A stretch of 64,000 nucleotides of DNA from Sediminitomix flava (GCF_003149185.1 NZ_QGDO01000003.1:434001-498000); one strand, 5' to 3'; positions 1 through 8,952 are shown, numbered from the stretch's first letter. Numbers and translations: made by a program. Notes: generated by a model from the letters alone, not told the origin.

Positions 1-1
1 T

Positions 2-307
2 TCTTCAAGATACTATTCGCCTACTGTTACTGCACAAGGAGAAAGAGAAGATATGGTTTCATTAGACCTAGGATACCGTCAACAGTTTATGGATGGTAAG
101 TTCTCTTTGAATGTAATGGCTAGAAATATTTTGGGAACAATGAATAGAGAACAATATACATACGGTCCAGACTTTGACAGCTACAGAAATTTTGAAATGC
201 TACCTTCATATTCAGTGAGCTTGAGCTATAGAATTAATAACTATAAGCCAAAAAGAGGTAAAAGACCTAGCGGATCTGGCGGAGGTGGAATGGAAGGAGA
301 CTTTTAA
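2..307 (+). CDS. TonB-dependent receptor, C-terminal end (partial)
   Basis: This is the last 101 codons of a gene that begins before the window; the frame is open from base 2. The visible protein has alternating beta-strand segments such as FSLNVMARNIL and YSVSLSYRINNY, like the last strands of a TonB-receptor barrel. It ends in a basic then glycine-rich tail (KPKRGKRPSGSGGGG), a tail seen in the Bacteroidota outer-membrane beta-barrel family OMP_b-brl_3. Such proteins sit in the outer membrane and import ligands using TonB energy. The plug domain and N-terminus lie outside the window, so the ligand cannot be guessed. The ATG at 53 is internal, not the start. A terminator follows at 352-384. 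Confidence 0.7.
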   Translation, partial: SSRYYSPTVTAQGEREDMVSLDLGYRQQFMDGKFSLNVMARNILGTMNREQYTYGPDFDSYRNFEMLPSYSVSLSYRINNYKPKRGKRPSGSGGGGMEGDF

Positions 308-351
308 ACACAATAACAAAAATGTAATCATAATAACTTAGGTTTACTTAT

Positions 352-384
352 AAGGCTATATCACTTTGTGGTATGGCCTTTTTT
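352..384 (+). terminator. Intrinsic terminator after the receptor gene
   Basis: A 9-bp stem, aaggctata (352-360) with tatggcctt (372-380) and one G-U pair, is followed by a T run. It lies 45 bases after the receptor stop codon. Confidence 0.75.
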
Positions 385-440
385 ATTGAAGTGTATGCAT
401 TAATTGCAGTCTAAAGAAATCCTTAATATCCAATTATAAA

Positions 441-476
441 ATTAGAGCCATAGCATTTGTATGCTATGGCTCTAAT
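441..476. terminator. 16-bp perfect hairpin between convergent genes
   Basis: The arms 441-456 and 461-476 are exact inverted repeats around a ttgt loop. T/A-rich flanks on both sides allow it to work in both directions, but it mainly serves the minus-strand EamA gene that ends at 510. Confidence 0.75.
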
Positions 477-509
477 TTTATATAAACCTTATGTAACTAA
501 CTAATATAT

Positions 510-1415
510 CTATTTACCAAAAGCGAAGATGCTTTTAGCTGCTAATCTTTTACAAATAGGATATGCTATTACAGAGCTTAAGATCACAGCTGTACCCATA
601 TAAAATCCAACTGACATAGTTTCACTCTCAGGATAGAATATTAATGCCATAATAATACCATATACAGGCTCTAAATTATTGGTTAAACTAACTTGGAAGG
701 CAGTCATTCTTTTCATCAGTTCAATAGAAACATAGAATGCATAAACTGTACAAACTTGAGTTAGTAACATTAAAAGCCCCCAATCTTTCATGCTTAAATT
801 GTGGAATAAAGCACCGTCTTCAGCAGGGAAATAGTTATCCATAATAGGCATCAGTGCTAGGCTTATTAGGAAACCACCAAGCATTTCATAGAATGTGACT
901 GCTGTAGGGGCATAATCATTTGTATGCTGCGTATTGAAAGCCGAGAATGTAGCTGCAAGAACTGATGCTACCAATGCAAAACCTAATGCACCAACATGAT
1001 TGAACTCAAATTTGAAAATTAGATATAATCCAAAAATAGTAAACATTCCCAGTATAATCTCATAAACCTTTACGCGTTGACGTTTAATTATCGGTTCTAG
1101 AAATGCAGTAAACAAAGAACAAGTAGCAATACCTGCTAAACAGACACTCACGCTTAATTTAGCTGCGATAAAGAAACATATCCAGTGCAATCCTACTAAA
1201 AAGCCTGTACCTATCAGTTTTAGCAAACCTTTGCGGTTTACTAATAGCTTTTCCTTTTTTCCAGATAAAAATAATACTATACCTAATCCTAAAGCTGAAA
1301 ACAACGTACGGTACATCACAAGCTCAGTAGAGTTGATGCTGATTTCTTTCCCCAGAATAGCCGTAAACCCCCAAATGAAAACGATCAAGTGAAGTTTGAG
1401 TTGATCTTTAAGCAT
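510..1415 (-). CDS. EamA-family (DMT superfamily) membrane transporter
   Basis: This 301-residue protein is almost entirely hydrophobic, with about ten predicted membrane helices arranged as two repeated EamA halves, the usual size for the drug/metabolite transporter superfamily. The second half contains NNLEPVYGIIMALIF, which matches the 'LEP' signature of the last EamA repeat. The start HLIVFIWGFTAILGKEIS is also typical. Members export amino acids, metabolites or drugs across the inner membrane; the substrate cannot be read from the sequence. It stands alone, with hairpins on both sides (441-476 and 1491-1527). Confidence 0.85.
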   Translation of the reverse strand: MLKDQLKLHLIVFIWGFTAILGKEISINSTELVMYRTLFSALGLGIVLFLSGKKEKLLVNRKGLLKLIGTGFLVGLHWICFFIAAKLSVSVCLAGIATCSLFTAFLEPIIKRQRVKVYEIILGMFTIFGLYLIFKFEFNHVGALGFALVASVLAATFSAFNTQHTNDYAPTAVTFYEMLGGFLISLALMPIMDNYFPAEDGALFHNLSMKDWGLLMLLTQVCTVYAFYVSIELMKRMTAFQVSLTNNLEPVYGIIMALIFYPESETMSVGFYMGTAVILSSVIAYPICKRLAAKSIFAFGK

Positions 1416-1490
1416 TACTTACTAAAAATTTTGTGAGTGAATTCTGATTTAATTCCGCAAATATAGAAGATTTTAGGTATAAGTAAACCT

Positions 1491-1527
1491 AAAAAAAATA
1501 CCATAGCAGACTAGCTGCTATGGTATT
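1491..1527 (-). terminator. Intrinsic terminator of the lptG-like gene
   Basis: A 13-bp perfect stem (1497-1509 with 1515-1527) is followed, on the minus strand, by a long T run (the A run at 1491-1498). It lies 28 bases past the stop of the permease gene. Confidence 0.8.
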
Positions 1528-1555
1528 ACAATATTTTTAATATTTTGTTTAGAAT

Positions 1556-2632
1556 TTACTTCGGAACGTTGTAGTAAAGAGCTGCTGTAATGGCACTACA
1601 GATTACATTTGGCATCCATGCAGCCACAACGGGTGATAGTGAACCAGCGTCAGCAAAACTTCTACTCATGATTACCATCAGGATATAAGCAAAGGCTAAT
1701 AAGAAACCTACTGCAATTAAGAGACCGCTACCTCCTCGAGTTTTTCTCGATGAAATAACTACTCCAAGTATGGTTAGAATGATCATGGCAAAAGGATATG
1801 CATATCGTTCTTGGATCGCATTTGAATATTTCCCAAGCTTAGCAACACCTCTGGCTTTCTCTGAAGCAATGAAATCATTCAATTCAGGAATAGTAAGAGT
1901 TTCTTCGAGCTTATATCTACTTTGGAAGTATTTAGGTTTGACATTGAGGTCTAGATCTAAGTCTTTTCCTTTTGAGATTGTCATATCTTCTCCTTCAAAT
2001 GAGTATGTAGTGTATTTCTTTACATGCCACATTTGTTTTGTAGAATCCCATTCAATACGGTCTGAAGTTATTTTCTCTTTTAATTGAAGGCTATCAATTG
2101 TTTCAAGTGTGAAACGATACCCACGGTTAATATTATTGTTGTAACTCTCCATGTATAAATATGAAGAATCACTAACTCTTAAATGAATGTCTCTATCTGA
2201 GAAGTAATATTTACTCTTGATGTATTCTTTCTCAAACTCAACCTTTTTCTCTGCAGCTTTTGGAACCAGCCAACCTACATTTACGAAAGTAAGTAAAGCT
2301 AAAAGTACACTACCAATAAGGTAAGGTTGAATAAGTCGTCTGTAACTCATTCCTCCATTTAGCATTGCAACAATCTCAGTGTGCTGAGCTAGGTTTGCTG
2401 TAAAAAATACTACTGCAATAAATACTGAGATAGGGCTTAGGGTACTTAGCCAGTGAATGATTACATAGACGTAGTAATCGCTCATAACCTGCCCAAATGA
2501 CAAATTATTTTTGATGAAGTCATCAGACTTTTCAGTGTAGTCAACTGCTAGAATAATTACAGCTAACAAAAACACTACAAAAAGGAATGTTTTAAAGTAT
2601 TTTCCTAAGATGTATCTGTCAAGGATTTTCAT
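1556..2632 (-). CDS. LptF/LptG-family permease (YjgP/YjgQ)
   Basis: This 358-residue protein has three N-terminal membrane helices (starting ILDRYILGKYFKTFLFVVFLL), a periplasmic beta-rich domain from about residue 125 to 260, and three C-terminal helices. This is the fold of LptF and LptG. In the LptB2FG complex these subunits extract lipopolysaccharide from the inner membrane and pass it to the LptC/A bridge. The segment AMLNGGMSYRRLIQPYLIGS matches the coupling-helix region that contacts the LptB ATPase. A second, longer family member lies at 39470-40912; which is LptF and which is LptG is not certain, though the shorter one is more LptG-like. lptB and lptC are not in the window. Confidence 0.85.
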   Translation of the reverse strand: MKILDRYILGKYFKTFLFVVFLLAVIILAVDYTEKSDDFIKNNLSFGQVMSDYYVYVIIHWLSTLSPISVFIAVVFFTANLAQHTEIVAMLNGGMSYRRLIQPYLIGSVLLALLTFVNVGWLVPKAAEKKVEFEKEYIKSKYYFSDRDIHLRVSDSSYLYMESYNNNINRGYRFTLETIDSLQLKEKITSDRIEWDSTKQMWHVKKYTTYSFEGEDMTISKGKDLDLDLNVKPKYFQSRYKLEETLTIPELNDFIASEKARGVAKLGKYSNAIQERYAYPFAMIILTILGVVISSRKTRGGSGLLIAVGFLLAFAYILMVIMSRSFADAGSLSPVVAAWMPNVICSAITAALYYNVPK

Positions 2633-2750
2633 ACCCAGATTATAAAATGTGGAATTTGATTGAATTGCAATTCTGAAAAAACAACATTGCCGAGTACAAA
2701 AAAAAAGACTTCGCTACAATATTGCAATTTGCATCCCTCAGAAGCTGATT

Positions 2751-2758
2751 CAAATTTA
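2751..2758 (-). promoter_or_regulatory. Possible -7 promoter element for the lptG-like gene
   Basis: On the minus strand this reads TAAATTTG, matching the Bacteroidota TAnnTTTG -7 element, about 119 bases before the start codon. No clear -33 TTG is seen at the expected distance. Confidence 0.35.
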
Positions 2759-2952
2759 TTCGTTGATTTCTCTTTTTTACATATTATAAGACTTAAGACC
2801 TTACAATAGGTAGGCTGTAACTGAATTAAATCTTTGAAATTCAGCTCTAAAAGATGATGTGTCGAATTGCAGAAGTTTTAAAGTTCAATTTAATCATCTC
2901 TCTGTTAAATTTTACTAAATGTGATTTATTTTAGTTTTAGCCTTCGAATCAT

Positions 2953-2981
2953 AAAAAAAGCGATCCCAAAAATGGAATCGC
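2953..2981 (-). terminator. Intrinsic terminator of pyk
   Basis: On the minus strand an 8-bp GC-rich stem (gcgattcc with gggatcgc, one U-G pair) is followed by at least seven T residues, 28 bases after the pyk stop. Confidence 0.8.
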
Positions 2982-3008
2982 CTCAAATAATTATGTTTTT
3001 ATCTGTCT

Positions 3009-4451
3009 TTAAAATGGAGTAACACCTACTTGGCCAATTTTAAGAAGATTAGTTTTATGTCCTTCTCCATGAGGGAATGCCGCGATGTTGATATAAATAT
3101 CATTCTCAGTCAAATCACCCTTATCAGTCAAGAACTGTACGTGCTTTTCTAAAGTGTCACGTAAAGTCTCTTTAATATTTGAAGGGTAAGCTTGAACACC
3201 CCAAACAAGGTTTAGTGTATTTCTTAAGTGAGCATCATCTGTAAAGATATAGATAGGTGCCTTCGGACGATGTCTTGAAATACGGAATGCAGTCCAACCT
3301 GAAGTAGTCATACCGATAATTGCTTTCGCCTTGATTTCTTCCACCAACTTACTAGCGTGTTGTGTAAGGTGGTTCCCCATAAACGTATCCGCTTGAGGAT
3401 TGAACTCATAAGACTTGTTGTAAACCTCGTCAGACTTGTTTTCTACAGAGCGAATGATGTTTTGCATGTGTTGAATAGTCTGAACAGGATATTTACCTGC
3501 CGCAGATTCTGCTGAAAGCATTACGGCATCAGCACCATCCATAACTGCATTGGCTACATCATTTACCTCTGCTCTTGTAGGACGAGGATTAGTAATCATG
3601 CTCTCCATCATTTGAGTCGCAATAATTACAGGCTTAGCTTTCTTATTACATTTTTTTACAATGTCCTTTTGGATCATAGGTACATCAGCCATTTCAACTT
3701 CTACACCCAAATCACCACGAGCAACCATAATTGCATCTGATGCGGTAATGATATCATCGATATTTTTAACAGCTTCAGGACGCTCAATTTTAGCGATAAC
3801 TCTTGCTCTAGAGCCTCTTTCTTTGATTATACCCTTGATATACTCGATATCAGCAGCAGATCTCACGAAAGAAAGTGCAATCCAGTTAAAGTCTTGAGTT
3901 AATCCGAATTCCAAATCAGCCTTATCTTTTGCTGTTAATGAAGCTGCTGAAATATCTGTATCAGGAAGGTTCATTCCTTTTTTAGACTTCAACATTCCAC
4001 CGAAAATCACTTCAGTTTTGATTTCTTCAGCAGTAACTTCTTTAACTTTTACAGAAAGGTTACCATCATCAATCAAAATGAAGTCTCCTTTCTTTACATC
4101 TTTAGTGATGTTGGTGTAGGTTGTACTCACTTTTTGAGAATTACCTACCATTGGCTTATTCGTAATGATTAACTCTTCGCCACCTTTGATTTCCACAGCA
4201 CCGTTTTCAACTTCTCCAATACGGATTTTAGGTCCTTGCAAATCTTGAAGAATCCCGATGTTGTGACCGAAAGTAGCATTAATTTCTCTGATGTGGTTAA
4301 TCACCTCTTGATGAGAGGCGTGATCACCATGAGAGAAGTTCAATCTGAAGATGCTAACACCTGCATGTACAAGTTCTAGTAGTTTTTCCTTTGTATTTGA
4401 GGCAGGACCTACAGTTGCTACAATCTTGGTTTTGTTAAGTGAGTGACTCAT
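3009..4451 (-). CDS. pyk: Pyruvate kinase
   Basis: Pyruvate kinase converts phosphoenolpyruvate and ADP to pyruvate and ATP, the last step of glycolysis. The 480-residue protein shows the whole signature set: KIVATVGPAS at the N-terminus, FRLNFSHG (35-42), DLQGPKIR (70-77), the catalytic lysine segment AKIERPEAV (220-228), the metal-binding ARGDLGVE (244-251), TQMMESM (279-285) and PRPTRAEVNDVANAV. Length matches bacterial type enzymes without an extra C-terminal domain. At the position that determines monovalent-cation dependence (Glu in K+-dependent, Lys in independent enzymes) I read Thr113; that alignment is by eye. It is monocistronic, ending in a strong terminator. Confidence 0.97.
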   Translation of the reverse strand: MSHSLNKTKIVATVGPASNTKEKLLELVHAGVSIFRLNFSHGDHASHQEVINHIREINATFGHNIGILQDLQGPKIRIGEVENGAVEIKGGEELIITNKPMVGNSQKVSTTYTNITKDVKKGDFILIDDGNLSVKVKEVTAEEIKTEVIFGGMLKSKKGMNLPDTDISAASLTAKDKADLEFGLTQDFNWIALSFVRSAADIEYIKGIIKERGSRARVIAKIERPEAVKNIDDIITASDAIMVARGDLGVEVEMADVPMIQKDIVKKCNKKAKPVIIATQMMESMITNPRPTRAEVNDVANAVMDGADAVMLSAESAAGKYPVQTIQHMQNIIRSVENKSDEVYNKSYEFNPQADTFMGNHLTQHASKLVEEIKAKAIIGMTTSGWTAFRISRHRPKAPIYIFTDDAHLRNTLNLVWGVQAYPSNIKETLRDTLEKHVQFLTDKGDLTENDIYINIAAFPHGEGHKTNLLKIGQVGVTPF

Positions 4452-4729
4452 CTTGCGTTTTCAATTTATTTTGTTAGTCAAAAATTGTAAAGTTGAAGCT
4501 CTTAATGCTGTCTAGACTTAATTATAGTTGTCTGCACAGGACCATTTTTAGAACAACGATCCCAAAGATTCAGTTTGAATGCATTGAATTATCCTATTTC
4601 TTTTGTATTTATATTAAGTCCTAAATCGAGAGTTTTGTATAAAATTTATACTTTAGCTGAGCAAAATAGGGCGATATTCAGATAATCAGCACTTTAATGT
4701 AATACTGAACCAATTTTCTATCAAAGTAA

Positions 4730-5503
4730 ATGAATGTACTCAACAAAATGTATGACGCTTGTCAACTAAAAAGGAAACAAGTAGCAGTTTTAATAGATCC
4801 CGATAAAATAGAAGTTAATAAAGTTTCGGGACTGATTAAGAAGGCTGAGGAAATTGGGGTTTCTTATATTTTTATAGGAGGAAGTCTTTTGTTGAAGAAC
4901 CAAGTAGACGCAATTTGTATAGAAATAAAAAAGGGCAGTGATATCCCTGTTGTTTTATTCCCTGGCAATTTATCGCAGCTGTCCCCGTATACCGATGCAA
5001 CTTTATTCCTTTCATTGGTATCTGGAAGAAATGCTGAGTTTTTAATTGGCCAACATGTGGTATCTGCTCCATTGTTAAAGCAAATGAAACAAGAAGTGAT
5101 ACCAACAGCCTATGTTTTGATAGATGGTGGTAGGCAAACGAGTGTTTCTTATATGAGCAATACAACGCCTATACCTGCTGATAAAACGGATATAGCAGCA
5201 AGTACAGCTTTAGCAGGAGAGATGTTAGGAATGAAAATGGTTTATTTGGAGGCTGGGAGTGGAGCACAAAATCCAGTGACAGAAAAAATGATCTCAAGAG
5301 TTAAACAACAACTTAGCGTTCCATTGATCGTCGGTGGTGGGATAAGGTCTGCTAAGAAAGCAACAGCGGCTTTTGAAGCTGGAGCAGATATTATCGTAGT
5401 CGGAACAGCTATTGAGAATGATGTTCAATTTTTGGAAGAACTAAAAGGTGTAATAGCATCTCAGAATACTTTAAAACTACCAAATTCATCAAGTCTAAAT
5501 TGA
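4730..5503 (+). CDS. Geranylgeranylglyceryl-phosphate synthase family prenyltransferase
   Basis: This 257-residue TIM-barrel protein belongs to the GGGPS/PcrB family, which links a polyprenyl diphosphate to sn-glycerol-1-phosphate through an ether bond. Key family segments are AVLIDPDK (19-26), the glycerol-phosphate site YLEAGSGA (172-179), VGGGIRS (201-207) and VVGTAIE (223-229). In archaea the enzyme starts membrane lipid synthesis. Bacteroidota carry a bacterial branch whose product in the cell is poorly defined. The start ATG lacks a Shine-Dalgarno sequence. It is followed after 44 bases by a WYL regulator on the same strand, so the two may be cotranscribed. Confidence 0.88.
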   Translation: MNVLNKMYDACQLKRKQVAVLIDPDKIEVNKVSGLIKKAEEIGVSYIFIGGSLLLKNQVDAICIEIKKGSDIPVVLFPGNLSQLSPYTDATLFLSLVSGRNAEFLIGQHVVSAPLLKQMKQEVIPTAYVLIDGGRQTSVSYMSNTTPIPADKTDIAASTALAGEMLGMKMVYLEAGSGAQNPVTEKMISRVKQQLSVPLIVGGGIRSAKKATAAFEAGADIIVVGTAIENDVQFLEELKGVIASQNTLKLPNSSSLN

Positions 5504-5547
5504 GCTTAGAATAAAATCTTTGATCTGTTAAAAGTCACTTTTTAAAA

Positions 5548-6558
5548 ATGAGAGGAAGTAAACTAGCATTCTTTAGGTATAAATTAATTGATCGGATGAT
5601 CAGAGATAAGCAGAAGCCTTATCCGACAAAAGATGAGCTTTTAGAAGCTTGTGAGCATGAATTTGGAGTGAAATCAATTTCTACGATAGAGAAGGATTTG
5701 CAGTCTATGCGTTTGGAGTTTGATGCACCTATTGCTTACCATAAAAAAATGAAAGGATACTATTATGAAGATAGTAGTTTTCAGTTTGGTGGTGTAAATC
5801 TTAATGAAGATCACTTGATGGCTCTTGAATTTGTGGAGTCTATTCTAAATGAATTCAAGTCTTTTCCTTTTATCAATGAATTTTCTGATGCCATCGAAAA
5901 AGTACTTGATGGGGTTACTATCTCAAGAAACTTTGCAGCAGATGGATCGAATGCTACAAAGAAAATCATGACTGAAAAATCTGCTTATGTAAAACCAAAC
6001 AAATGGTTGAACATTTTGACAAAAGGAATTACAAGTAAAAAGGTCTTTTCGATTGGATATCAGAAATTCGGAGCTTCAGATTCAAGTGTATATACCCTTC
6101 ATCCGTTTATGATTCGAGAGTATAAAGACAGATGGTATGTGGTAGGTTATATTTCTGAAAAAGATGATGTACGGATTTTTGGGATAGATAGAATCACGGA
6201 TTGTCAAGAAGTGGAGACAGACTTTTCCTATGCTCAAGAAAGTAAATTTGATCCGATTGAGTTCTTTAAATACACATACGGAATAACAGCCTTATCTGAA
6301 GAACCTAAAGATGTTGTCTTATCTTTTACACCATATTCTGGGAATTTTGTAAAATCAGCCCCTATTCATTCTTCTCAAGAAACAATTCTAGATGATGATA
6401 ATGAGACACGAATTAAATTGAAAGTCGTTGTTAATTATGAGTTGAAGAATTGGATTATGGGTTTTGGATCGTCGGTAAAAGTATTAGAACCAATTACTTT
6501 GAAAGAAGAGATCAAAGAAGAAATTGAGAAAATGTTACGGAATTATTCAAGTAACTAA
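5548..6558 (+). CDS. WYL-domain transcriptional regulator
   Basis: This 336-residue protein has an N-terminal helix-turn-helix region (about residues 1-60, with VKSISTIEKDLQSMRLEFDA), a WYL domain around residues 150-220 containing RWYVVGY (195-201) and FGIDRI, and a C-terminal WCX-like region to residue 330. WYL proteins sense nucleic-acid or nucleotide ligands and control transcription, often in DNA-damage or defence settings. No defence gene lies next to it here, so a housekeeping role is as likely. It follows the GGGPS-family gene on the same strand and ends at a hairpin terminator. Confidence 0.85.
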   Translation: MRGSKLAFFRYKLIDRMIRDKQKPYPTKDELLEACEHEFGVKSISTIEKDLQSMRLEFDAPIAYHKKMKGYYYEDSSFQFGGVNLNEDHLMALEFVESILNEFKSFPFINEFSDAIEKVLDGVTISRNFAADGSNATKKIMTEKSAYVKPNKWLNILTKGITSKKVFSIGYQKFGASDSSVYTLHPFMIREYKDRWYVVGYISEKDDVRIFGIDRITDCQEVETDFSYAQESKFDPIEFFKYTYGITALSEEPKDVVLSFTPYSGNFVKSAPIHSSQETILDDDNETRIKLKVVVNYELKNWIMGFGSSVKVLEPITLKEEIKEEIEKMLRNYSSN

Positions 6559-6563
6559 AAAAT

Positions 6564-6591
6564 AAAAGCTCTGCCATAAAACAGAGCTTTT
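6564..6591. terminator. Bidirectional terminator between convergent genes
   Basis: A 10-bp perfect stem, aaaagctctg with cagagctttt, has A/T tracts on both sides. It serves the WYL gene (ends 6558) and the Zn-peptidase gene (ends 6615). Confidence 0.8.
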
Positions 6592-6614
6592 TATATAATT
6601 CAGAATTAGATTTC

Positions 6615-7295
6615 TTAGTCTCTATTTAAAGCTGAAAGGTAATAAAGCAAATAACTTAAAGATGCTAGAGCAGAAACAACATACGTCATTGCAGCCCAAT
6701 TTAAAGCTTTTTTAGCATAAGCATTGTCAGTACCTCTCACAACGCCTCTATTTGAAACCCATTGTAGTGCTCTATGACTAGCGTCAAACTCCACCGGTAG
6801 AGTAATAAAACTGAATGCCGTCATGACAAAGTAAGCTCCACAGACTACAGTAAGTAATAATTGGTAATTTAAGCCTAAAGCAAAAGCACCAAAAATTGAT
6901 AGGAAAAACACTGCATTAAGTAGTTTTCCACTTACGTTATAAACAGGGACCATTGCACTTCTGAGCTGTAGTGGTTTGTAGGCTTGTGCATGTTGAACTG
7001 CGTGTCCTACTTCGTGAGTAGCTACAGAAACAGCCGTTACATTTCGACCATAAAATACTTGCTCACTTAAGTTTACAGTTCTATGTTTTGGATCATAATG
7101 ATCAGTGAAATCACCAGGGATACAGTTAATCTGAACATCATAGATTCCATTATCACGCAGCATCATTTGTGCTGCTTCGGCTCCACTAATTTGGTTTGCA
7201 GAAGGTAACTCAGCGCCCTCGGCCATGGTACGTTTCATCTTTCGTTGTACCAACCAGCTTATTAGTAGGAAGAATATAAAAATTAATAAATACAT
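6615..7295 (-). CDS. Membrane zinc metallopeptidase, YugP family
   Basis: This 226-residue protein has an N-terminal membrane helix, a cytosolic stretch with the zinc-protease signature VATHEVGHAVQHA (HEVGH at 94-98; the histidines bind zinc and Glu95 is catalytic), and two or three further hydrophobic helices in the second half. This matches the neutral zinc metallopeptidase family Zn_peptidase_2 (YugP), whose substrates are unknown. The segment YDPKHRTVNLSEQVF before the motif is conserved in the family. It lies 82 bases downstream of rfaE2 on the same strand and may be read from the same transcript. Confidence 0.9.
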   Translation of the reverse strand: MYLLIFIFFLLISWLVQRKMKRTMAEGAELPSANQISGAEAAQMMLRDNGIYDVQINCIPGDFTDHYDPKHRTVNLSEQVFYGRNVTAVSVATHEVGHAVQHAQAYKPLQLRSAMVPVYNVSGKLLNAVFFLSIFGAFALGLNYQLLLTVVCGAYFVMTAFSFITLPVEFDASHRALQWVSNRGVVRGTDNAYAKKALNWAAMTYVVSALASLSYLLYYLSALNRD

Positions 7296-7377
7296 TTTCT
7301 TTCAAATTAATTACCAACATGTATACGTAATTATCCTCCAACAATGTTGCATGACATGAAGCTAAAAAAAGAAAAAT

Positions 7378-7860
7378 TTATTCTCCTTTAATTTTATTAA
7401 TAATGTTGGAGGTCGAATATCCTGCCACAAGTTCTACAGTTTCAACTTTTCCACCATTTGCTAGAACTTCTTTTGCACCAACTATTGTGTCAATGGTATA
7501 ATCATTTCCTTTTACTAAAACATCGGGTAGAAGGGAATTGATCAAGTTAAATGGAGTTTCTTCACCAAAAAGAATAACAGCATCTACAAATTGAAATGCA
7601 GCAAGCATTCTAGCTCTTGCGTAAGCATCATTTATAGGTCTGCTTTCTCCTTTTAATGTTTTTATGGATTCATCTGTATTAAGACCGATAATGAGTTTCT
7701 GACCTAGGTTTCTAGCTTTCTCCAAGTAATCAATATGTCCGAGGTGAACAATATCAAAGCAGCCATTTGTGAAGACTACTTTTAAATTATCTTCTTTCCA
7801 GCTTTGTCTTAGTTCTTTAAGAGAATTAAGATCATTGATGATTTTATTTTCGGTATTCAT
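7378..7860 (-). CDS. rfaE2: D-glycero-beta-D-manno-heptose 1-phosphate adenylyltransferase
   Basis: This 160-residue protein corresponds to the stand-alone C-terminal (nucleotidyltransferase) half of HldE/RfaE. It transfers AMP from ATP to heptose-1-phosphate, making ADP-heptose for the lipopolysaccharide core. VVFTNGCFDIVHLGHIDYL contains the HxGH motif (39-42) that binds ATP, and the family's GNDYT and GYSTSNII segments are present. The kinase half (RfaE1) is not in the window. Its ATG overlaps the stop of the upstream membrane-protein gene by one base (TAATG), suggesting translational coupling. Confidence 0.9.
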   Translation of the reverse strand: MNTENKIINDLNSLKELRQSWKEDNLKVVFTNGCFDIVHLGHIDYLEKARNLGQKLIIGLNTDESIKTLKGESRPINDAYARARMLAAFQFVDAVILFGEETPFNLINSLLPDVLVKGNDYTIDTIVGAKEVLANGGKVETVELVAGYSTSNIINKIKGE

Positions 7861-8864
7861 TATGCCTCTAGTTTAGTCTTTTTACTTAAAAGTGATATCA
7901 TAATAAGAGAAAATCCTCCTACAACTACCACCATAATAGTTTGAGTGCTGTGCATTACAAGAGCATACGTTGAAGCTGATTTTTCAGCCAAACCATAAGC
8001 AACTAAAGTAGCTGTAACAAGTAGATGGTAAGATCCTGTACCTCCTGGGGTAGGAATGGTCATGCCAACTCCACCCATTACAAATGCCGATAAAGCTGCT
8101 GATAAAGGTAAGTTTGCAGTTTCGTCGAGGGCGAAGAACATCACATAACTCATAATAAAATACATTGCCCAAATCACGGCTGTATGAAAAATGAATGCTG
8201 CTTGTGCTTTAGGACTTAATCTGAAAATCCCGATAACGCCGTCTTTTATACCAGAAAGAAGATTAAAGACTTTATTAAAAAGTGGGATTTGAATGAGCTT
8301 CTTCCATCTTAAAACTACGAAACCCATTCCAGCAAGTCCAACAATTGCTATTCCACCTAGTAAATACATTTTAGATTGAAGAAATGGAATAAAGCCTTCA
8401 AATTGACCGAAAATGAGTTCTCCGATTTTATCAAATTCAATGAACACAGTAATCACCATAATCGATAACATGATAATGAAATCAAATGCTCGCTCTGTGA
8501 TCACTGAACCAAAAGCATACTGAGTTGGTACTTTATCTGTTTTATGAAGAGCTCCACATCTTGCAACTTCTCCCATTCTAGGGAACACAAGGTTGGCAAT
8601 ATAGCCTGTCATAACTGCAAGGAATACTCGAAATGTAGGAACTTTATGGCCACCAGGTTCAAGCATTAATTTCCATCGGAAACTTCGACTTATATGGCTA
8701 ATTATAGCTGCAAAAATCGAGATGAAAATCCATTGATAATGTGTTTTTTCAAGTGTTTCAATAATTTCACTTATACTCTGTTCTCTGTAAACATACCAAA
8801 GTAGGACTACCGAAAAACCGATGGAAACTAGGTATTGTATGGCTTTCTTTAGTTTTGTATTCAT
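7860..8864 (-). CDS. Lysylphosphatidylglycerol-synthase-like membrane protein (UPF0104)
   Basis: This 334-residue integral membrane protein has eight or so predicted helices and belongs to the LPG_synthase_TM family (flippase-type half of MprF). Typical segments are ISRSFRWKLML near residue 65, FPRMGEVARCGAL near 95, ERAFDFIIML, and IPTPGGTGSYH near 275. It lacks the C-terminal aminoacyltransferase domain of MprF. Such stand-alone versions are thought to move lipids or glycolipids across the inner membrane. The one-base overlap with rfaE2 suggests a role in envelope or glycolipid synthesis, but that is an inference from position. Confidence 0.85.
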   Translation of the reverse strand: MNTKLKKAIQYLVSIGFSVVLLWYVYREQSISEIIETLEKTHYQWIFISIFAAIISHISRSFRWKLMLEPGGHKVPTFRVFLAVMTGYIANLVFPRMGEVARCGALHKTDKVPTQYAFGSVITERAFDFIIMLSIMVITVFIEFDKIGELIFGQFEGFIPFLQSKMYLLGGIAIVGLAGMGFVVLRWKKLIQIPLFNKVFNLLSGIKDGVIGIFRLSPKAQAAFIFHTAVIWAMYFIMSYVMFFALDETANLPLSAALSAFVMGGVGMTIPTPGGTGSYHLLVTATLVAYGLAEKSASTYALVMHSTQTIMVVVVGGFSLIMISLLSKKTKLEA

Positions 8865-8887
8865 GTTAGTTATAGATTGTGACTAAC

Positions 8888-8928
8888 AAAAAAATCGGAT
8901 ATTCATATAATGATAAATATCCGATTTT
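8888..8928 (-). terminator. Intrinsic terminator of panD
   Basis: A 12-bp perfect stem (8891-8902 with 8917-8928) is followed on the minus strand by a run of T. It separates panD from the LPG-synthase-like gene, so these are different transcripts. Confidence 0.85.
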
Positions 8929-8952
8929 GTCATTGTGACCGTTTAGCTAAGC

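Larger units (their letters stand above)
2633..3008. other. Intergenic region upstream of the lptG-like gene
   Basis: These 376 bases have no credible gene. They hold the pyk terminator (2953-2981), a possible minus-strand -7 box (2751-2758), a 12-bp perfect palindrome gaattgcaattc at 2662-2673 about 30 bases before the permease start, and a 7-bp stem at 2821-2844. The palindrome could be an operator, but nothing nearby identifies a regulator. Confidence 0.5.

Noticed and set aside
7984-8172. Small frame inside the LPG-synthase-like gene
   Set aside because: It lies in another frame of a well-supported membrane-protein gene and shows no features of its own.
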